DNA from: Chloroflexota bacterium
Lineage (GTDB): Bacteria > Chloroflexota > UBA11872 > VXNJ01
Reading direction: 5' to 3'
DNA length: 64,000 nucleotides
NCBI GenBank assembly: GCA_009840625.1
Contig: VXNJ01000001.1
Span: 434,001-498,000 of the forward strand
Of the stretch, positions 9,484-21,361 are shown piece after piece; within the stretch, counting starts at the first letter, position 1; each line of letters begins with the position of its first letter. The position numbers were made by a program, and so were the translations under genes. The notes below the pieces were generated by a model. The model made no database searches, was not told the DNA's origin, and was given only the letters and a program-made list of their open reading frames with translations.

Positions 9484-10806
9484 CTAGCCTCCGCCCAGAT
9501 TTGAGCCCCTTCGATCGGGAACCGACAGAATGAATTCGGATCCGCTGCCGACGCCGGCAGAGAGTACCTGGATGTCTCCGTCATGCAACTCGACCAGTTG
9601 CCGGGCAATGCTGAGGCCCAGTCCCGATCCGGCTGCGGTTCGAGCCGGATCGCCTTTGTAGAAACGCTCGAAAATCCGTTCCTGAATCGCCGGATCGATA
9701 CCGCAGCCTTCGTCGATCACGCGGATCCGGACAATGTCCTGCCGACGGTCGCCCACAACCCGTACCGACTTGCCCGGCGGCGTGAATTTCAATGCGTTCA
9801 GGAGCAGATTGGCGACGGCTATCTCGAGCTTGGCCTGATCGGCTTGAACCGGCAGGGAGCCCGCGATCTCCACAGTCAATTCCACCTGCGCGCGTCGCGC
9901 GACCGGATGCAACCGGCTTGCCAATTCGGACACCAACTGGGATAGGTCGACTCGCTGCCAATCCATCTGGTTGTCGATCGCATCTGCCCGGGCGGCGGCT
10001 ATTACGCTCTCGGTCAACTCGATGAGCCGGTCGGCCTCCGAATCGATCCTGGCCAGGAAGTCGTCGCGGAATCGGCGCTGGTCGACGGCCCCGCCGAGCA
10101 GGGCTTCGCAAAGCGATTTGATCGCCGCGACCGGCGTCCGCAGATCGTGCGAAATATTGGCAATCAGATCGCGCTGCGCCGCCCGTTGCCCCTCGATTGC
10201 GGTCACGTCCTGGAGGATCAACAGCACCCGGGATACGGTCCCGACCGCGATCGGGGTGGCCACAACCTGGAGGATCAAATCAGGATGAACCGGGCGCACT
10301 ATCCGGCGTTGGGTGCCCGTCCCCTCGCGAACCCGGCCGACCAGATCGACAATCTCGACGTCTCGCGCCAGGCGGGTAAGGGTGAGTCCGCCACTTTCGG
10401 CGCTTTCGATGCCGAAAATTCTGCTCGCCGCCGCGTTAATCACCTCGACCCGGTCGTCGCCGTCTATGACCACCACGCCGTCCGCCATGTTCTCGAGCAA
10501 ATGCCGCAGGTCCCGCGCCATCGCTTCGCCACGTCCGATCCGACGGGCGATTCGGTCGGCCAATTGCGGGTATTCGCCGATCGAGGCGGCCCCGAATCCC
10601 AATCTCCGGGAGACCGAGCCAATTGCGGCCAATCGGCGACCGAGCCAGCGCCTGGCAATGGCGGCGCCGGCCGCCGCGGCCAGCGCCGCCAGCACCAGTG
10701 CCGCGAATGCCGGCTGCGGCGCGACCCACCCTTGCGAAGTGATCCCAAGCAGGGTCCCCAATAGGATCCCCGCCGGAATGGCCAGCCAGATCCAGCGGTC
10801 GATCAA
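9484..10806 (-). CDS. phoR: Phosphate sensor histidine kinase
   Basis: 440 residues. Two hydrophobic N-terminal helices (about 7-50) have almost no periplasmic loop, followed by a linker and a PAS domain (LLENMADGVVVID, about 105-210). The HisKA domain has the phospho-acceptor His in NISHDLRTPVAAIK. The ATPase domain has the N box (ANLLLNALKF), the G1 box (DEGCGIDP) and the G2 box (GSGLGLSIA). The small sensor region is typical of PhoR, which senses the Pst/PhoU state rather than an external ligand. TTG start at 10806, 6 bp after phoP. Confidence 0.93.
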   Translation of the reverse strand: MIDRWIWLAIPAGILLGTLLGITSQGWVAPQPAFAALVLAALAAAAGAAIARRWLGRRLAAIGSVSRRLGFGAASIGEYPQLADRIARRIGRGEAMARDLRHLLENMADGVVVIDGDDRVEVINAAASRIFGIESAESGGLTLTRLARDVEIVDLVGRVREGTGTQRRIVRPVHPDLILQVVATPIAVGTVSRVLLILQDVTAIEGQRAAQRDLIANISHDLRTPVAAIKSLCEALLGGAVDQRRFRDDFLARIDSEADRLIELTESVIAAARADAIDNQMDWQRVDLSQLVSELASRLHPVARRAQVELTVEIAGSLPVQADQAKLEIAVANLLLNALKFTPPGKSVRVVGDRRQDIVRIRVIDEGCGIDPAIQERIFERFYKGDPARTAAGSGLGLSIARQLVELHDGDIQVLSAGVGSGSEFILSVPDRRGSNLGGG

Positions 10807-10812
10807 GCAACC

Positions 10813-11529
10813 CTAGGGGCGAGCGTAGCGGTACCCCGAACCGCGTACCGTTTGAATTCGTCTCGGATTGGTCGGGTCGGGTTCGATCTTGTGCCGCAAC
10901 AGGCTGATATGGACCCTGACCGTGCGAGTGTCCTCGGTAAAGTCGTGTCCCCAGACTTGGCGAATCAGGTCCTCGGACGAAATGACGCGTCCGCGATTGG
11001 CCAGCAAATGCTCCAGCAGATCGAATTCCTTGGGTCGCAACTCGACCGTTTCGCCGCCAATTTCAAGCCGCATGCCGGCACGGTCCAACACCAGATCGCC
11101 GTCGACGAGCGAGGAGTCGGATCGGCGCGATTCGAGTTCGCCCAGAAGCAGCGCGTGGCGGCGCAACAGCGCCTTGATGCGGGCCTGCAATTCGCGGACT
11201 GAAAAGGGCTTGGTGACGTAGTCGTCGGCCCCGATCTCAAGCCCGACCACTCGGTCGATCTCATCGTCGCGGGCGGTCAGCATGACGACTGGGACGCTTG
11301 AGTTTGCGCGAATCTCGCGACAGGCTTCGAACCCGTCCATGCCGGGCAGCATCACATCCAGTAGGACCAGATCAACCGCGGTCTGCCGAAGGTGGTCCAG
11401 GCCCTCCTCAGCGCTTGCGCAGGCGTGGATCCTGAACCCGGACTGGCGCAGGTTGTAACGCAAAGAGGCGACCAGGTTGGGCTCATCGTCAACCAGCAGG
11501 ATTCGCGGCGCCGGATCCGATCGGCTCAT
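10813..11529 (-). CDS. phoP: Phosphate response regulator (OmpR/PhoB family)
   Basis: 238 residues from ATG 11529; a TTG at 11538 is also possible. The receiver domain has the acidic pocket VDDEP, the phosphorylation site LLDVMLPGMDG and the switch/Lys MLTARDDE...DYVTKPF. The C-terminal winged helix includes LRPKEFDLLEHLL, and RVHISLLRHKIE is the recognition region. It forms a two-component pair with the following kinase and is the likely binder of the repeats upstream of pstS. The name phoB would be equally valid. Confidence 0.93.
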   Translation of the reverse strand: MSRSDPAPRILLVDDEPNLVASLRYNLRQSGFRIHACASAEEGLDHLRQTAVDLVLLDVMLPGMDGFEACREIRANSSVPVVMLTARDDEIDRVVGLEIGADDYVTKPFSVRELQARIKALLRRHALLLGELESRRSDSSLVDGDLVLDRAGMRLEIGGETVELRPKEFDLLEHLLANRGRVISSEDLIRQVWGHDFTEDTRTVRVHISLLRHKIEPDPTNPRRIQTVRGSGYRYARP

Positions 11530-11581
11530 TGAAGGCAAGTCGTCGACGCACGGGCAATTACCGGCCCGCGCCGGCCGCCGG

Positions 11582-12721
11582 TCAGAAGTGTATGTCTATC
11601 CTGGTGCCCACCTGGCAGAACTCATAGGTAAGCGCCGAGTCCGGCAGGCGCATATTGAGACAGCCGTGCGAGCGCCGGGTTCCGAAGTCGTCGTGCCAGT
11701 AAGCGTAATGGAACGCGTGGCCTTCCCAGGTGAAGTAGACGGTGTTGTAGATATTGCTTATGTCGTAGAACTCCTGGGTGCCCCAGAGGCCGGTCATGCG
11801 CTCCGTCTTGACCTTGCGGTTCACGTGAAAACTGCCCAGCGGAGTCTCAAATAGGTCTTTGCCCGAGGAGGTCGTGTACTGGAACACCGGGCCTTCGGCA
11901 GAGTGCAGAGTGACCAGTTGAGTGGCAAGGTTCACGTCAACCCAGCGCCCTCGCAGCGGACCCAGCGATGGAAGAAATTCCGTCGGGTCGTACAGCCGGG
12001 CGCCCTTGCGCGGCGCTACACCCGCTTGCGGGAGACCGTAGGCCGCCGCCAGCGAGCGTCCGATGGGCAGAGGGTGTGGCGACTGCCCATCCTTGGCGAC
12101 TGCGACGACCTTCTGGAACGGTTGCAGGATTGTTTCCTCGTCGAGCCGATACGCCCAGTCGATCGGGTCGCCCCAGGCGAACACCCCGCCGGTGTCGCGA
12201 TGCCAGTCGGCAAATGCCGGATGCATCCCGACGCTAGGTTCCCAGGGAATGTCGGCCTCGGTGAAGTCGCGCACCAGGGAGGTCAGTTGATAGGCGCGCC
12301 GGTTTATCCAGTCCGAACCGGCCGCCAGAGACCGGACCCCGGTTAATTCAGGCGAATCCGGATCGGTTATCAACGCCCCGAATTCAAAGAACTGAACGGT
12401 CTGCGGTCCGCGCGCTTGCGATTCGGATACCGGCCACCCAAACGTTTCGTTGGCGCCGTAGCGCGACCAGTGGTCCAGGACCGAGCCGCTGACATTGTGG
12501 CCGGTCTGAGGGACATAGACGATGTTTTCGCGGTCCCGCGGAGTCGTCTCTTCTGCTGCGGCCGGGGTCAATAGCGCGGCCCACGCCGGTTGGGCGGCGG
12601 CGGCCAGCCCGGCGGCAGCGCCGGCGGCGGCCAGTCCCAGCAGGCGGCGGCGACCCAGGCGTTGGTCCGGAAGCTGGATCAGGTGGCGGGATTCACCCAT
12701 GGTCAGGGGCGTTCGCTCCAT
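11582..12721 (-). CDS. Exported L,D-transpeptidase (YkuD domain)
   Basis: About 379 residues from ATG 12721; a TTG at 12739 is possible. A GRRRLLGLAAAG Tat-type signal with a long Ala-rich stretch predicts export. The C-terminal YkuD domain carries the HYAYW...SHGCLNMR catalytic signature (His and Cys nucleophile), which makes 3-3 peptidoglycan cross-links or anchors proteins. The central part (GANETFGWPVSE, FFEFGALI) resembles sequences found in other exported Chloroflexota proteins. It lies just upstream of phoP on the same strand, but a shared transcript is not established. Confidence 0.87.
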   Translation of the reverse strand: MERTPLTMGESRHLIQLPDQRLGRRRLLGLAAAGAAAGLAAAAQPAWAALLTPAAAEETTPRDRENIVYVPQTGHNVSGSVLDHWSRYGANETFGWPVSESQARGPQTVQFFEFGALITDPDSPELTGVRSLAAGSDWINRRAYQLTSLVRDFTEADIPWEPSVGMHPAFADWHRDTGGVFAWGDPIDWAYRLDEETILQPFQKVVAVAKDGQSPHPLPIGRSLAAAYGLPQAGVAPRKGARLYDPTEFLPSLGPLRGRWVDVNLATQLVTLHSAEGPVFQYTTSSGKDLFETPLGSFHVNRKVKTERMTGLWGTQEFYDISNIYNTVYFTWEGHAFHYAYWHDDFGTRRSHGCLNMRLPDSALTYEFCQVGTRIDIHF

Positions 12722-12856
12722 TGCCGGAATAGCTTGCAACTCTCCCCAGAATTATTATCAAGAAGGCTGCAACCCGGGCATTGCCGGTTGCCCGTACCCT
12801 CCTCACCGGTCAGACCATTGTTGCGCCCGATAACTCCGCCGGGAAAGGCCGAACCG

Positions 12857-13786
12857 ATGATTCCAAAGCGCCGATTCGGCCGTCACGAAGACGAGGTGAC
12901 GATCGTTGCCGTGGGATGCGGGCACATTGTCCGCCCCGGCACGACCTTTGAGCAATCGGTGGCGATCGTCCGGGCTGCGATAGACCGCGGTGTCAACTTC
13001 ATCGATACCGCCTGGGACTACGGCGAGGGCTCCAGCGAATTGCGGGTCGGCGCCGCAATCGAAGGGCGCCGCGAAGATCTTTTCCTGGCCACCAAGGTCT
13101 GCGCACGCGACCGCGTCAGCGCGGAAGCGCAAATCGATGAATCGCTGGATCGTTTGCGGACCGATCACGTCGATCTGCTTTCGCTGCATGAGATCAATTA
13201 CGACAACGATCCCGAATGGTGCTTTGCCCCGGATGGCGCCTTCGAGGCCCTGCTCGACGCCCGGGCCCAGGGCAAGACCCGGTACATCGGTTTCACTGGC
13301 CACAAGCATCCCGCGATCCTGGTGGAGATGCTGGGACGCTTTGACGGCTGGGATGCGGTGCAGATGCCGATCAACGTTTACGACGCCTCCTACCGCAGCT
13401 TCATCAATCAGGTGCTGCCGATCATTACCGAGCGCTCAATGGCCTGCATCGGCATGAAGTCGCTTGGCGGCAACGGGCAATTCATCAGGGACGGCGGCCT
13501 GACTGCGCAGGAATGCAGGCGGTTCGCCCTTTCGCAGCCCATAACTACGCTCAGCTGCGGCTTGACCAGCCTCGAGGACGTCGACCAGGACGTCGCCATC
13601 GGGGAGAACTTCGAGCCGTTCACCCCTGCAGAGATGCGTGAATTTGCCCACCGCGTACGCAATGAGGCCCGCGACGGCCGCCACGAATGGTTCAAGACCA
13701 ACAACTTCTTTGACAACTGGTACCACCGCGAGCAGCACGGATACCCGGAGGTTGCCGACGTGCGCAGCGCGCTGGGCCTCAAGTGA
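12857..13786 (+). CDS. Aldo/keto reductase
   Basis: 309 residues of the AKR fold. Visible catalytic residues are Asp and Tyr in FIDTAWDYGEGS, Lys in LATKVCARDR and His in LLSLHEINYD. It probably reduces a carbonyl with NADPH. The C-terminal NQVLPIITERSMACIGMKSLGG resembles the AKR group found in Planctomycetes and Chloroflexi, but lacks an extra ferredoxin domain. The open frame upstream to 12590 overlaps the divergent transpeptidase, so ATG 12857 is taken as the start. Confidence 0.9.
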   Translation: MIPKRRFGRHEDEVTIVAVGCGHIVRPGTTFEQSVAIVRAAIDRGVNFIDTAWDYGEGSSELRVGAAIEGRREDLFLATKVCARDRVSAEAQIDESLDRLRTDHVDLLSLHEINYDNDPEWCFAPDGAFEALLDARAQGKTRYIGFTGHKHPAILVEMLGRFDGWDAVQMPINVYDASYRSFINQVLPIITERSMACIGMKSLGGNGQFIRDGGLTAQECRRFALSQPITTLSCGLTSLEDVDQDVAIGENFEPFTPAEMREFAHRVRNEARDGRHEWFKTNNFFDNWYHREQHGYPEVADVRSALGLK

Positions 13787-13826
13787 GCGGTTGAACCGGC
13801 CCCGTGCCGGCTGAAGGTGTGGCCGC

Positions 13827-14342
13827 TTAGCGGCGCAAACGCGAAAACACGAGCATGGCGCCGGCCACGATCAGAAGCACCGGCCAGAACCGCAGCGCCA
13901 GGTTGATCAGATCTCCGACATACGACCAGAACTGCAGCGAAACCCAGTTGTCCAGCAGGAACAACGCCCCGACGACGATCAGGGCGACGCCGGCGATTAC
14001 CGGCCCATTTGACGGTCGCCGCGCCGCGGCCGGCCGGGCGGCGGCGGGTTCGGAGCCGGCGGACGCATCCGGGGTGGAATCCGCCGCCTTGGGCGCCGGA
14101 TCGGGCCGGCTGGGTTCAGCGGTGCCGACCAGTACCTCTGATCGCTGCGGCACGATCGCCCACATGGCAAGGTAGGCCAGCAGGCCGACGCCGGACGTAA
14201 CCAGGACGACCAGCACCCAGAGCAGCCGCACCAGGGTCGGGTCTATGCCCAGCCCCTCAGCCAGACCGCCGGCCACGCCGGAGATCTTGCGATCGTCTTC
14301 GCTGCGAAAGAGCCGGAACCCGGATCCGCCTGGACTGCTCAC
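13827..14342 (-). CDS. PspC-domain membrane protein
   Basis: About 171 residues from GTG 14342 (AGGG 8 bp upstream); an ATG at 14417 would overlap the SDR end by 23 bp. The PspC domain is FRLFRSEDDRKISGVAGGLAE plus a hydrophobic helix (about residues 10-65). A Pro/Ala-rich linker follows, then a C-terminal pair of helices (VIAGVALIVVGALFLLDNW and WPVLLIVAGAML) like LiaI/DUF5668. Such proteins act in envelope-stress sensing; the role here is inferred. Confidence 0.82.
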   Translation of the reverse strand: MSSPGGSGFRLFRSEDDRKISGVAGGLAEGLGIDPTLVRLLWVLVVLVTSGVGLLAYLAMWAIVPQRSEVLVGTAEPSRPDPAPKAADSTPDASAGSEPAAARPAAARRPSNGPVIAGVALIVVGALFLLDNWVSLQFWSYVGDLINLALRFWPVLLIVAGAMLVFSRLRR

Positions 14343-14394
14343 GATCCTGGCCCTGCCAAGGAGGGCGGATTGGACCGGGCCGGGGGGTGGGGAA

Positions 14395-15114
14395 TCACCA
14401 TTCGACCGGCTGACCATCGAAGAAGAATTCGCCATTGGGGCCGTCCGCCGGCAGTTGGGTCAGTGGTACGATGCCGGCGGCGGCGGTCGCAACGTCACGG
14501 TCGGCATCGGGACCGCCCATGTCCGTGCGCACCCACCCCGGGGTGGCCGAGTTGACCTTGATGTCGGCGTCTCCGACCAGATCGGCGAACACCCGCGTGA
14601 CCGCGTTGGCGGCGGCTTTCGAGATCCGGTAGGCCGGATGCCGCGAGGTCATGCGGGCCAGCGATCCGGCGCCGGAGGTCACATTCACGATCCGCCCGTA
14701 CCCCTGGTCCTGCATGACCGGAAACGCCGCGCGGCAAACCCGGTAGACGCCGAGCGCATTTACCTGAAAGCTGTCCAGCAGGGTCGCGTCGGTCGTCTCC
14801 AGCACGGCGGACGCTCCCGGCGCGGGCGCCTCGTCGAGCAGCGCTCCGGCGTTGTTCACCAGCACGTCCAGCCGTCCGCAGGCGCCGAGCACGAAATCGA
14901 TTGCGCGATCCACCGTGAACCGCTTGGTGACGTCCATCGGGCAGTAGAGAACCTCGATGCCATCGACCGCCAATTGCTGGACCGCCACCGCACCCAGGCG
15001 CTCGTCGCGCGAGGAGAGAACGGTCTTGAAGCCGGAACCGGCCAGCTGCCGGCAGAGCTGCAGCCCGATTCCGCGGTTGGCGCCGGTAACTAAAGCCACC
15101 CTGGTCTGGTTCAT
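14395..15114 (-). CDS. Short-chain dehydrogenase/reductase (carbonyl reductase-like)
   Basis: 239 residues, classical SDR. The cofactor motif TGANRGIG is near residue 10, NNAG in the middle, and the catalytic Ser and Tyr-x3-Lys are in NVTSGAGS and YRISK. VNSATPGWVRTDMGG is the substrate-side loop. TGANRGIG with the long DVT region resembles plant/animal carbonyl reductases (CBR1 type). The downstream PspC gene begins close to or overlapping its stop. Confidence 0.9.
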   Translation of the reverse strand: MNQTRVALVTGANRGIGLQLCRQLAGSGFKTVLSSRDERLGAVAVQQLAVDGIEVLYCPMDVTKRFTVDRAIDFVLGACGRLDVLVNNAGALLDEAPAPGASAVLETTDATLLDSFQVNALGVYRVCRAAFPVMQDQGYGRIVNVTSGAGSLARMTSRHPAYRISKAAANAVTRVFADLVGDADIKVNSATPGWVRTDMGGPDADRDVATAAAGIVPLTQLPADGPNGEFFFDGQPVEW

Positions 15115-15279
15115 TGCCTTGCGTCCCGGTCTGCTATCGCCATCAACTTGATCGCCCGGTCAATTTTGCAGATTGGTCCCTGGCAATGTCGGCAATTCCG
15201 GCCCGGCCGGCCCGGCCACCTTTTAATATGGCGGGCCAGCGCGGCCCATCGCCCCCAGAATCCCCCGAGAGCAGGGTAA

Positions 15280-16710
15280 ATGGACCGACCCAATTTCCTC
15301 ATCATCATGTCCGATGAGCACAACCCTGCCTACAGTTCGGTTTATGGCCACCCGACGGTGCAGACTCCCAATCTCGACCGCCTGGCGGCACAGGGGGCCA
15401 CGTTTGATAACGCCTACTGCAACTCGCCGCTGTGCGTGCCGTCGCGGGCATCCTTCATGTCCGGCCGATACGTGCACGAGGTTGAAGTCTGGGACAACGC
15501 CAACACCCTGCGCACCGACCAGATCACCTGGGCGCACCGGCTCAATTCGCTCGGCTACGACACGGCCCTGTGCGGCAAGATGCACTTCGTCGGGCCCGAC
15601 CAGATGCACGGTTTCAAGCATCGACTGCTGGAGGATATCCACGGTGGCGGGACGACCACCGGGCGGCTGCCCGATTGGTCGACGGGCGGTCACTTCGGCG
15701 ACACGATCGACAATGCCCGCCGGCTAACCGAGGTCCCGCGATCGGGCGATTACTTCCATCTCCGGTACGACGACGAGGTGGCCACTCGCACGGTCGAATT
15801 CCTTTCCCAGCCGGACCGGCGCGATCGCCCGTTCGCGATCTGCGCATCCATATTCACGCCGCACTTCCCCTTCATCGCCCGCGACCAGCACTATTACAAG
15901 TACTACGCCGACAACGTCGAGATGCCCCGGCTTGGCGCTGGCGATCTGGGCACGCTGCACCCGCAGAACGAACGATTGCTGGACGTGTTCCAATCCCGCG
16001 ACATTCCGGTCGAACAAGTGCGCAAGGCGCGGGCCGCCTATTACGGCATGTGCACATTCGCCGACGAGAAGATCGGTCAGATGGTCGACGCCCTTGATTA
16101 CCTGGGATTGGGCGATAACACCGTGGTGATCTACGTGGCCGATCACGGTGAGCAGCTGGGCGAAAAAGGGCTGTGGTACAAGTGCGGTTTCTACGATGCC
16201 TCGACCAAGATTCCATTCCTGGTGCGCTGGCCCGGGGTCACGTCTCCGGGCAGTCGTTTCAAGCGCGTTACGTCGCTCCTGGACGTGGTCAAGACGGTAC
16301 TGGAGGGCGCAGGCGCCGACAGTGAGCTCTGTCACGGTACCTCGCTCCTGCCGCTACTTTCGGGCGAGGAGTCTGACGGTGGCGGCGAGGCGATATGTGA
16401 CTACTACGCGCACGGATCGATAGCCCCCGGTCGCAGCATCCGCCAGGGCCGCTTCAAGCTCAATTACTACCATGGCGAACGGCCCGAATTGTTCGACCTG
16501 GAGGACGATCCCGAAGAGGTCTCAGACCTTGCCGCCGATCCCGCCCACGCTGGGACCGTGCAGCGATTGACGGCGGCCGCGCTGAAGGATTGGGATCCGG
16601 ATGAGATCTCGCGCCGCGTAGTCCACTCGCAGCAGTCGCGATCCAAGCTCGTAGGCGCGCTCGGCGACCAGCCCTGGGGGCAACCCTACCAGGGCGGCGA
16701 CTTCGCCTGA
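15280..16710 (+). CDS. Sulfatase, type I (choline-sulfatase-like)
   Basis: 476 residues. The N-terminal metal site is FLIIMSDEHNP, the formylglycine motif CVPSR is at C52 with ASFMSGR behind, and the C-terminal metal site is YVADHGEQLGEKG. There is no signal peptide, so it is predicted to be cytoplasmic. ATG 15280 has AGGG upstream. It is very similar in layout to the next gene (YGHP, NAYCNSP, WDNA, LCGKMHF, DQMHGFKHR all shared), so these two are tandem paralogues 55 bp apart. Confidence 0.93.
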   Translation: MDRPNFLIIMSDEHNPAYSSVYGHPTVQTPNLDRLAAQGATFDNAYCNSPLCVPSRASFMSGRYVHEVEVWDNANTLRTDQITWAHRLNSLGYDTALCGKMHFVGPDQMHGFKHRLLEDIHGGGTTTGRLPDWSTGGHFGDTIDNARRLTEVPRSGDYFHLRYDDEVATRTVEFLSQPDRRDRPFAICASIFTPHFPFIARDQHYYKYYADNVEMPRLGAGDLGTLHPQNERLLDVFQSRDIPVEQVRKARAAYYGMCTFADEKIGQMVDALDYLGLGDNTVVIYVADHGEQLGEKGLWYKCGFYDASTKIPFLVRWPGVTSPGSRFKRVTSLLDVVKTVLEGAGADSELCHGTSLLPLLSGEESDGGGEAICDYYAHGSIAPGRSIRQGRFKLNYYHGERPELFDLEDDPEEVSDLAADPAHAGTVQRLTAAALKDWDPDEISRRVVHSQQSRSKLVGALGDQPWGQPYQGGDFA

Positions 16711-16765
16711 TCGCTCCCTAGCCCGCCGCACCGACAACTCCCAGTTCAACTCCGAAGGCACGCCA

Positions 16766-18181
16766 ATGCCAAAGCGACCCAACATCCTGGTGGTGATGAG
16801 CGACGAACACTCGCGCAGTTTCACCGAGCCCTACGGCCATCCATTCGTCAAGTCACCCCACATGCAGCGCCTTGCCGACGAGGGGACCACGTTTGTCAAC
16901 GCGTACTGCAATTCGCCGATCTGCAACCCTTCGCGGGCATCGTTCATGACCGGCCAACACACCCCGCAGGTGGGGGCCTGGGACAATGCCGCCACCCTGA
17001 GCAGCGACGAGGCCACCTGGGCGCATCTGCTCAATGGGGCCGGATACGAGACCGTCCTTTGCGGAAAGATGCACTTCCAGGGCGCCGACCAGATGCACGG
17101 CTTCAAGCGCCGCATCCTGTCCGACGTCCACGGCGACGCCAACCCAAAACTGACCGCCGACTGGGTGGGCTGGCACCCTGAGAACGCGGCCGCCGACTAC
17201 AGCATGTTCACCCAGGCCGGGCCGGGCGAGCACCCCTATTCGGCCTACGACGAAGTCGCCGCCGCCCAAGCCAGCACTTACATCCGCGCCCAGGAGGGTG
17301 CGGACCGTCCCTGGGCGCTGCTGGTGGGACTGATCACTCCCCACTTCCCATTCATCGCGCGCCAGAAGTACTGGGACATGTACTATCCCGAACACGCCGA
17401 TCAGCCGCGCGTACCGGCTCACATAGACGACATCCACCCGCACAAGCGGCGCCTGGCGGAATGGTTCTCCTACGTGGACGTCGATCCCGAGCTGGTGGCA
17501 AGGGCCAGGGCTGCCTATTACGGACTTATCACCTATTGCGACGATTGCCTGGGTCAGATCCTGGCCGCAGTCGACGAGTCCGGCCAGGGCGAAGACACCG
17601 TAATCGTCTACACCTCCGATCACGGGGATGCGGTGGGCGAACACGGGATGTGGACCAAGCAGACTTTCTACGAGGATTCAGTCGGAGTCCCGCTGCACGT
17701 GCGTTGGCCGGGCAAGGTCGACGCCGGACGCCGCGTTAGCCAACCGGTGTCGTTGATTGACGTGACGCAAACGCTGCTCGACTGCGCCGACGTCGAAGCC
17801 CCCGACTACTGGTCTGGAGAGAGCCTGCTGGGGCTGGCCGGCGGCGGGCCCGAAGGCCCGGGCGAAGTCATCGCCGACTACACGGCGGTGGCCGCCAAGG
17901 GACCCTGCCGGATGGTGCGCGTGGGCGACCTGAAATACAACTACTACCACGGCGAGCCTGAGGAGCTGTTCGACATGGCCGCCGACCCGGACGAGCTTGT
18001 TAACCAGGTCCAGAATCCCCGCTACGCCGACGCGCTTGCCGATCTGCGCGCCCGGGCGCGCCGCGACTACGATCCCGACGAGGTCTATGCCCGCGCGCTG
18101 CGCTCGCAGCAAAACCGCCGGCTGATCAACGCCGGCCGAGCATCCAGCCCGTCCGGCTCCTGGGTTCCGGGGCGGCCTTAA
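16766..18181 (+). CDS. Sulfatase, type I (tandem paralogue)
   Basis: 471 residues. The metal site is ILVVMSDEHS, the formylglycine motif CNPSR is at C53 with ASFMTG following, and YTSDHGDAVGEHGMW is the C-terminal metal site. It has the same framework as the preceding sulfatase but clear divergence in the middle, suggesting related but different sulfate esters. No export signal. KatG follows after 102 bp on the same strand. Confidence 0.93.
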   Translation: MPKRPNILVVMSDEHSRSFTEPYGHPFVKSPHMQRLADEGTTFVNAYCNSPICNPSRASFMTGQHTPQVGAWDNAATLSSDEATWAHLLNGAGYETVLCGKMHFQGADQMHGFKRRILSDVHGDANPKLTADWVGWHPENAAADYSMFTQAGPGEHPYSAYDEVAAAQASTYIRAQEGADRPWALLVGLITPHFPFIARQKYWDMYYPEHADQPRVPAHIDDIHPHKRRLAEWFSYVDVDPELVARARAAYYGLITYCDDCLGQILAAVDESGQGEDTVIVYTSDHGDAVGEHGMWTKQTFYEDSVGVPLHVRWPGKVDAGRRVSQPVSLIDVTQTLLDCADVEAPDYWSGESLLGLAGGGPEGPGEVIADYTAVAAKGPCRMVRVGDLKYNYYHGEPEELFDMAADPDELVNQVQNPRYADALADLRARARRDYDPDEVYARALRSQQNRRLINAGRASSPSGSWVPGRP

Positions 18182-20404
<2,223 letters not shown>

Positions 20405-20473
20405 CGCCCGGACTTTCCCTGCCGGCCGTCGCTGACGCGTCGCCGGCGCGGAACCGAAACTAGTCGGCGGCGA

Positions 20474-21361
20474 CTACCCCTTGATCCCGCTCATCACGAT
20501 GCCCTGCGTGAACAGCTTCTGCAGGATGATGTAGACGATGAACAGCGGCACCGCCGAGATCATCGTCCCGGCCATCAGCAGGCCCCAGGGAATGATCTCG
20601 CCCTTCATGCTGGCGAGTCCGACCTGGATGGTCATGTAGTGCTCCTGGTTGATAACAACCAGCGGCCACAGGAAGTTATTCCAGGAAGCGGTGAAGGTAA
20701 ATATCGCCAGCGCGGCCAGCGCCGGCTTGGAATTTGGAATGATGATCTGCCAGAGCACCCGGAACCAGCCGCAGCCGTCGATTCGGGCGGCGTCCTCGAG
20801 TTCGCGCGGCATGTTGAGCATGAATTGCCTGATTAGGAACACGCCGAAGAATTCGACCAGCTGCAGCGAGGCGATTCCCTGGTAGGTGTTGACCCAACCG
20901 AGTTCCTTGATGATGATGAAGCTCGGTATGAGCCGGACCTGGATCGGAATCATCATCGCGCCCAGGTACGTGTAGAAGATGATGTCGCGGCCCGGCCAGC
21001 GCAGCCGGGCGAACGCGTAGCCGGCCAGCACGGTGAACGTCATGTTCGAGAGAATGACGATGAATCCGATCAGGAAGCTGTTGAACAGCCAGCGGATGAT
21101 CTGGTAGTCCTCGACGATGTCGATGTAGTTCTGCAGGTAGAGCGAATTGGGCAGGAAGTTCAGGCCGGGCTCATAGATCTCGCGCTCTTCTTTCAGCGAA
21201 GCCGAAAGCATCCACAGATAGGGGATGGTCACGAACAGCACGCCCATTACCAGGGCGGCGTAGAGGATGATCCTTCCGACTCGGCGCCAATTCTGGGTCC
21301 GCCGGGAGCGGATCGTTAGCGCCGGGTCGGCGACCGCTTCGATTACCTGGGTCTGGGCCAT
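20474..21361 (-). CDS. Carbohydrate ABC transporter permease (MalG type)
   Basis: 295 residues, six membrane helices. The EAA loop reads ELEDAARIDGCGWFRVLWQIIIPNSKPA, and SWNNFLWPLVV is characteristic of the CUT1 MalG group. ATG 21361 directly abuts the stop of its partner (TAAATG). It should form the channel for an oligosaccharide or polyol importer. No solute-binding protein or ATPase gene lies beside it. Confidence 0.92.
   Translation of the reverse strand: MAQTQVIEAVADPALTIRSRRTQNWRRVGRIILYAALVMGVLFVTIPYLWMLSASLKEEREIYEPGLNFLPNSLYLQNYIDIVEDYQIIRWLFNSFLIGFIVILSNMTFTVLAGYAFARLRWPGRDIIFYTYLGAMMIPIQVRLIPSFIIIKELGWVNTYQGIASLQLVEFFGVFLIRQFMLNMPRELEDAARIDGCGWFRVLWQIIIPNSKPALAALAIFTFTASWNNFLWPLVVINQEHYMTIQVGLASMKGEIIPWGLLMAGTMISAVPLFIVYIILQKLFTQGIVMSGIKG

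Noticed and set aside
12776-12795. Inverted repeat CGGGCA/TGCCCG between the transpeptidase and aldo/keto reductase genes
   Set aside because: Only 6 bp in GC-rich DNA, no T-tract and no clear promoter relation; likely chance.
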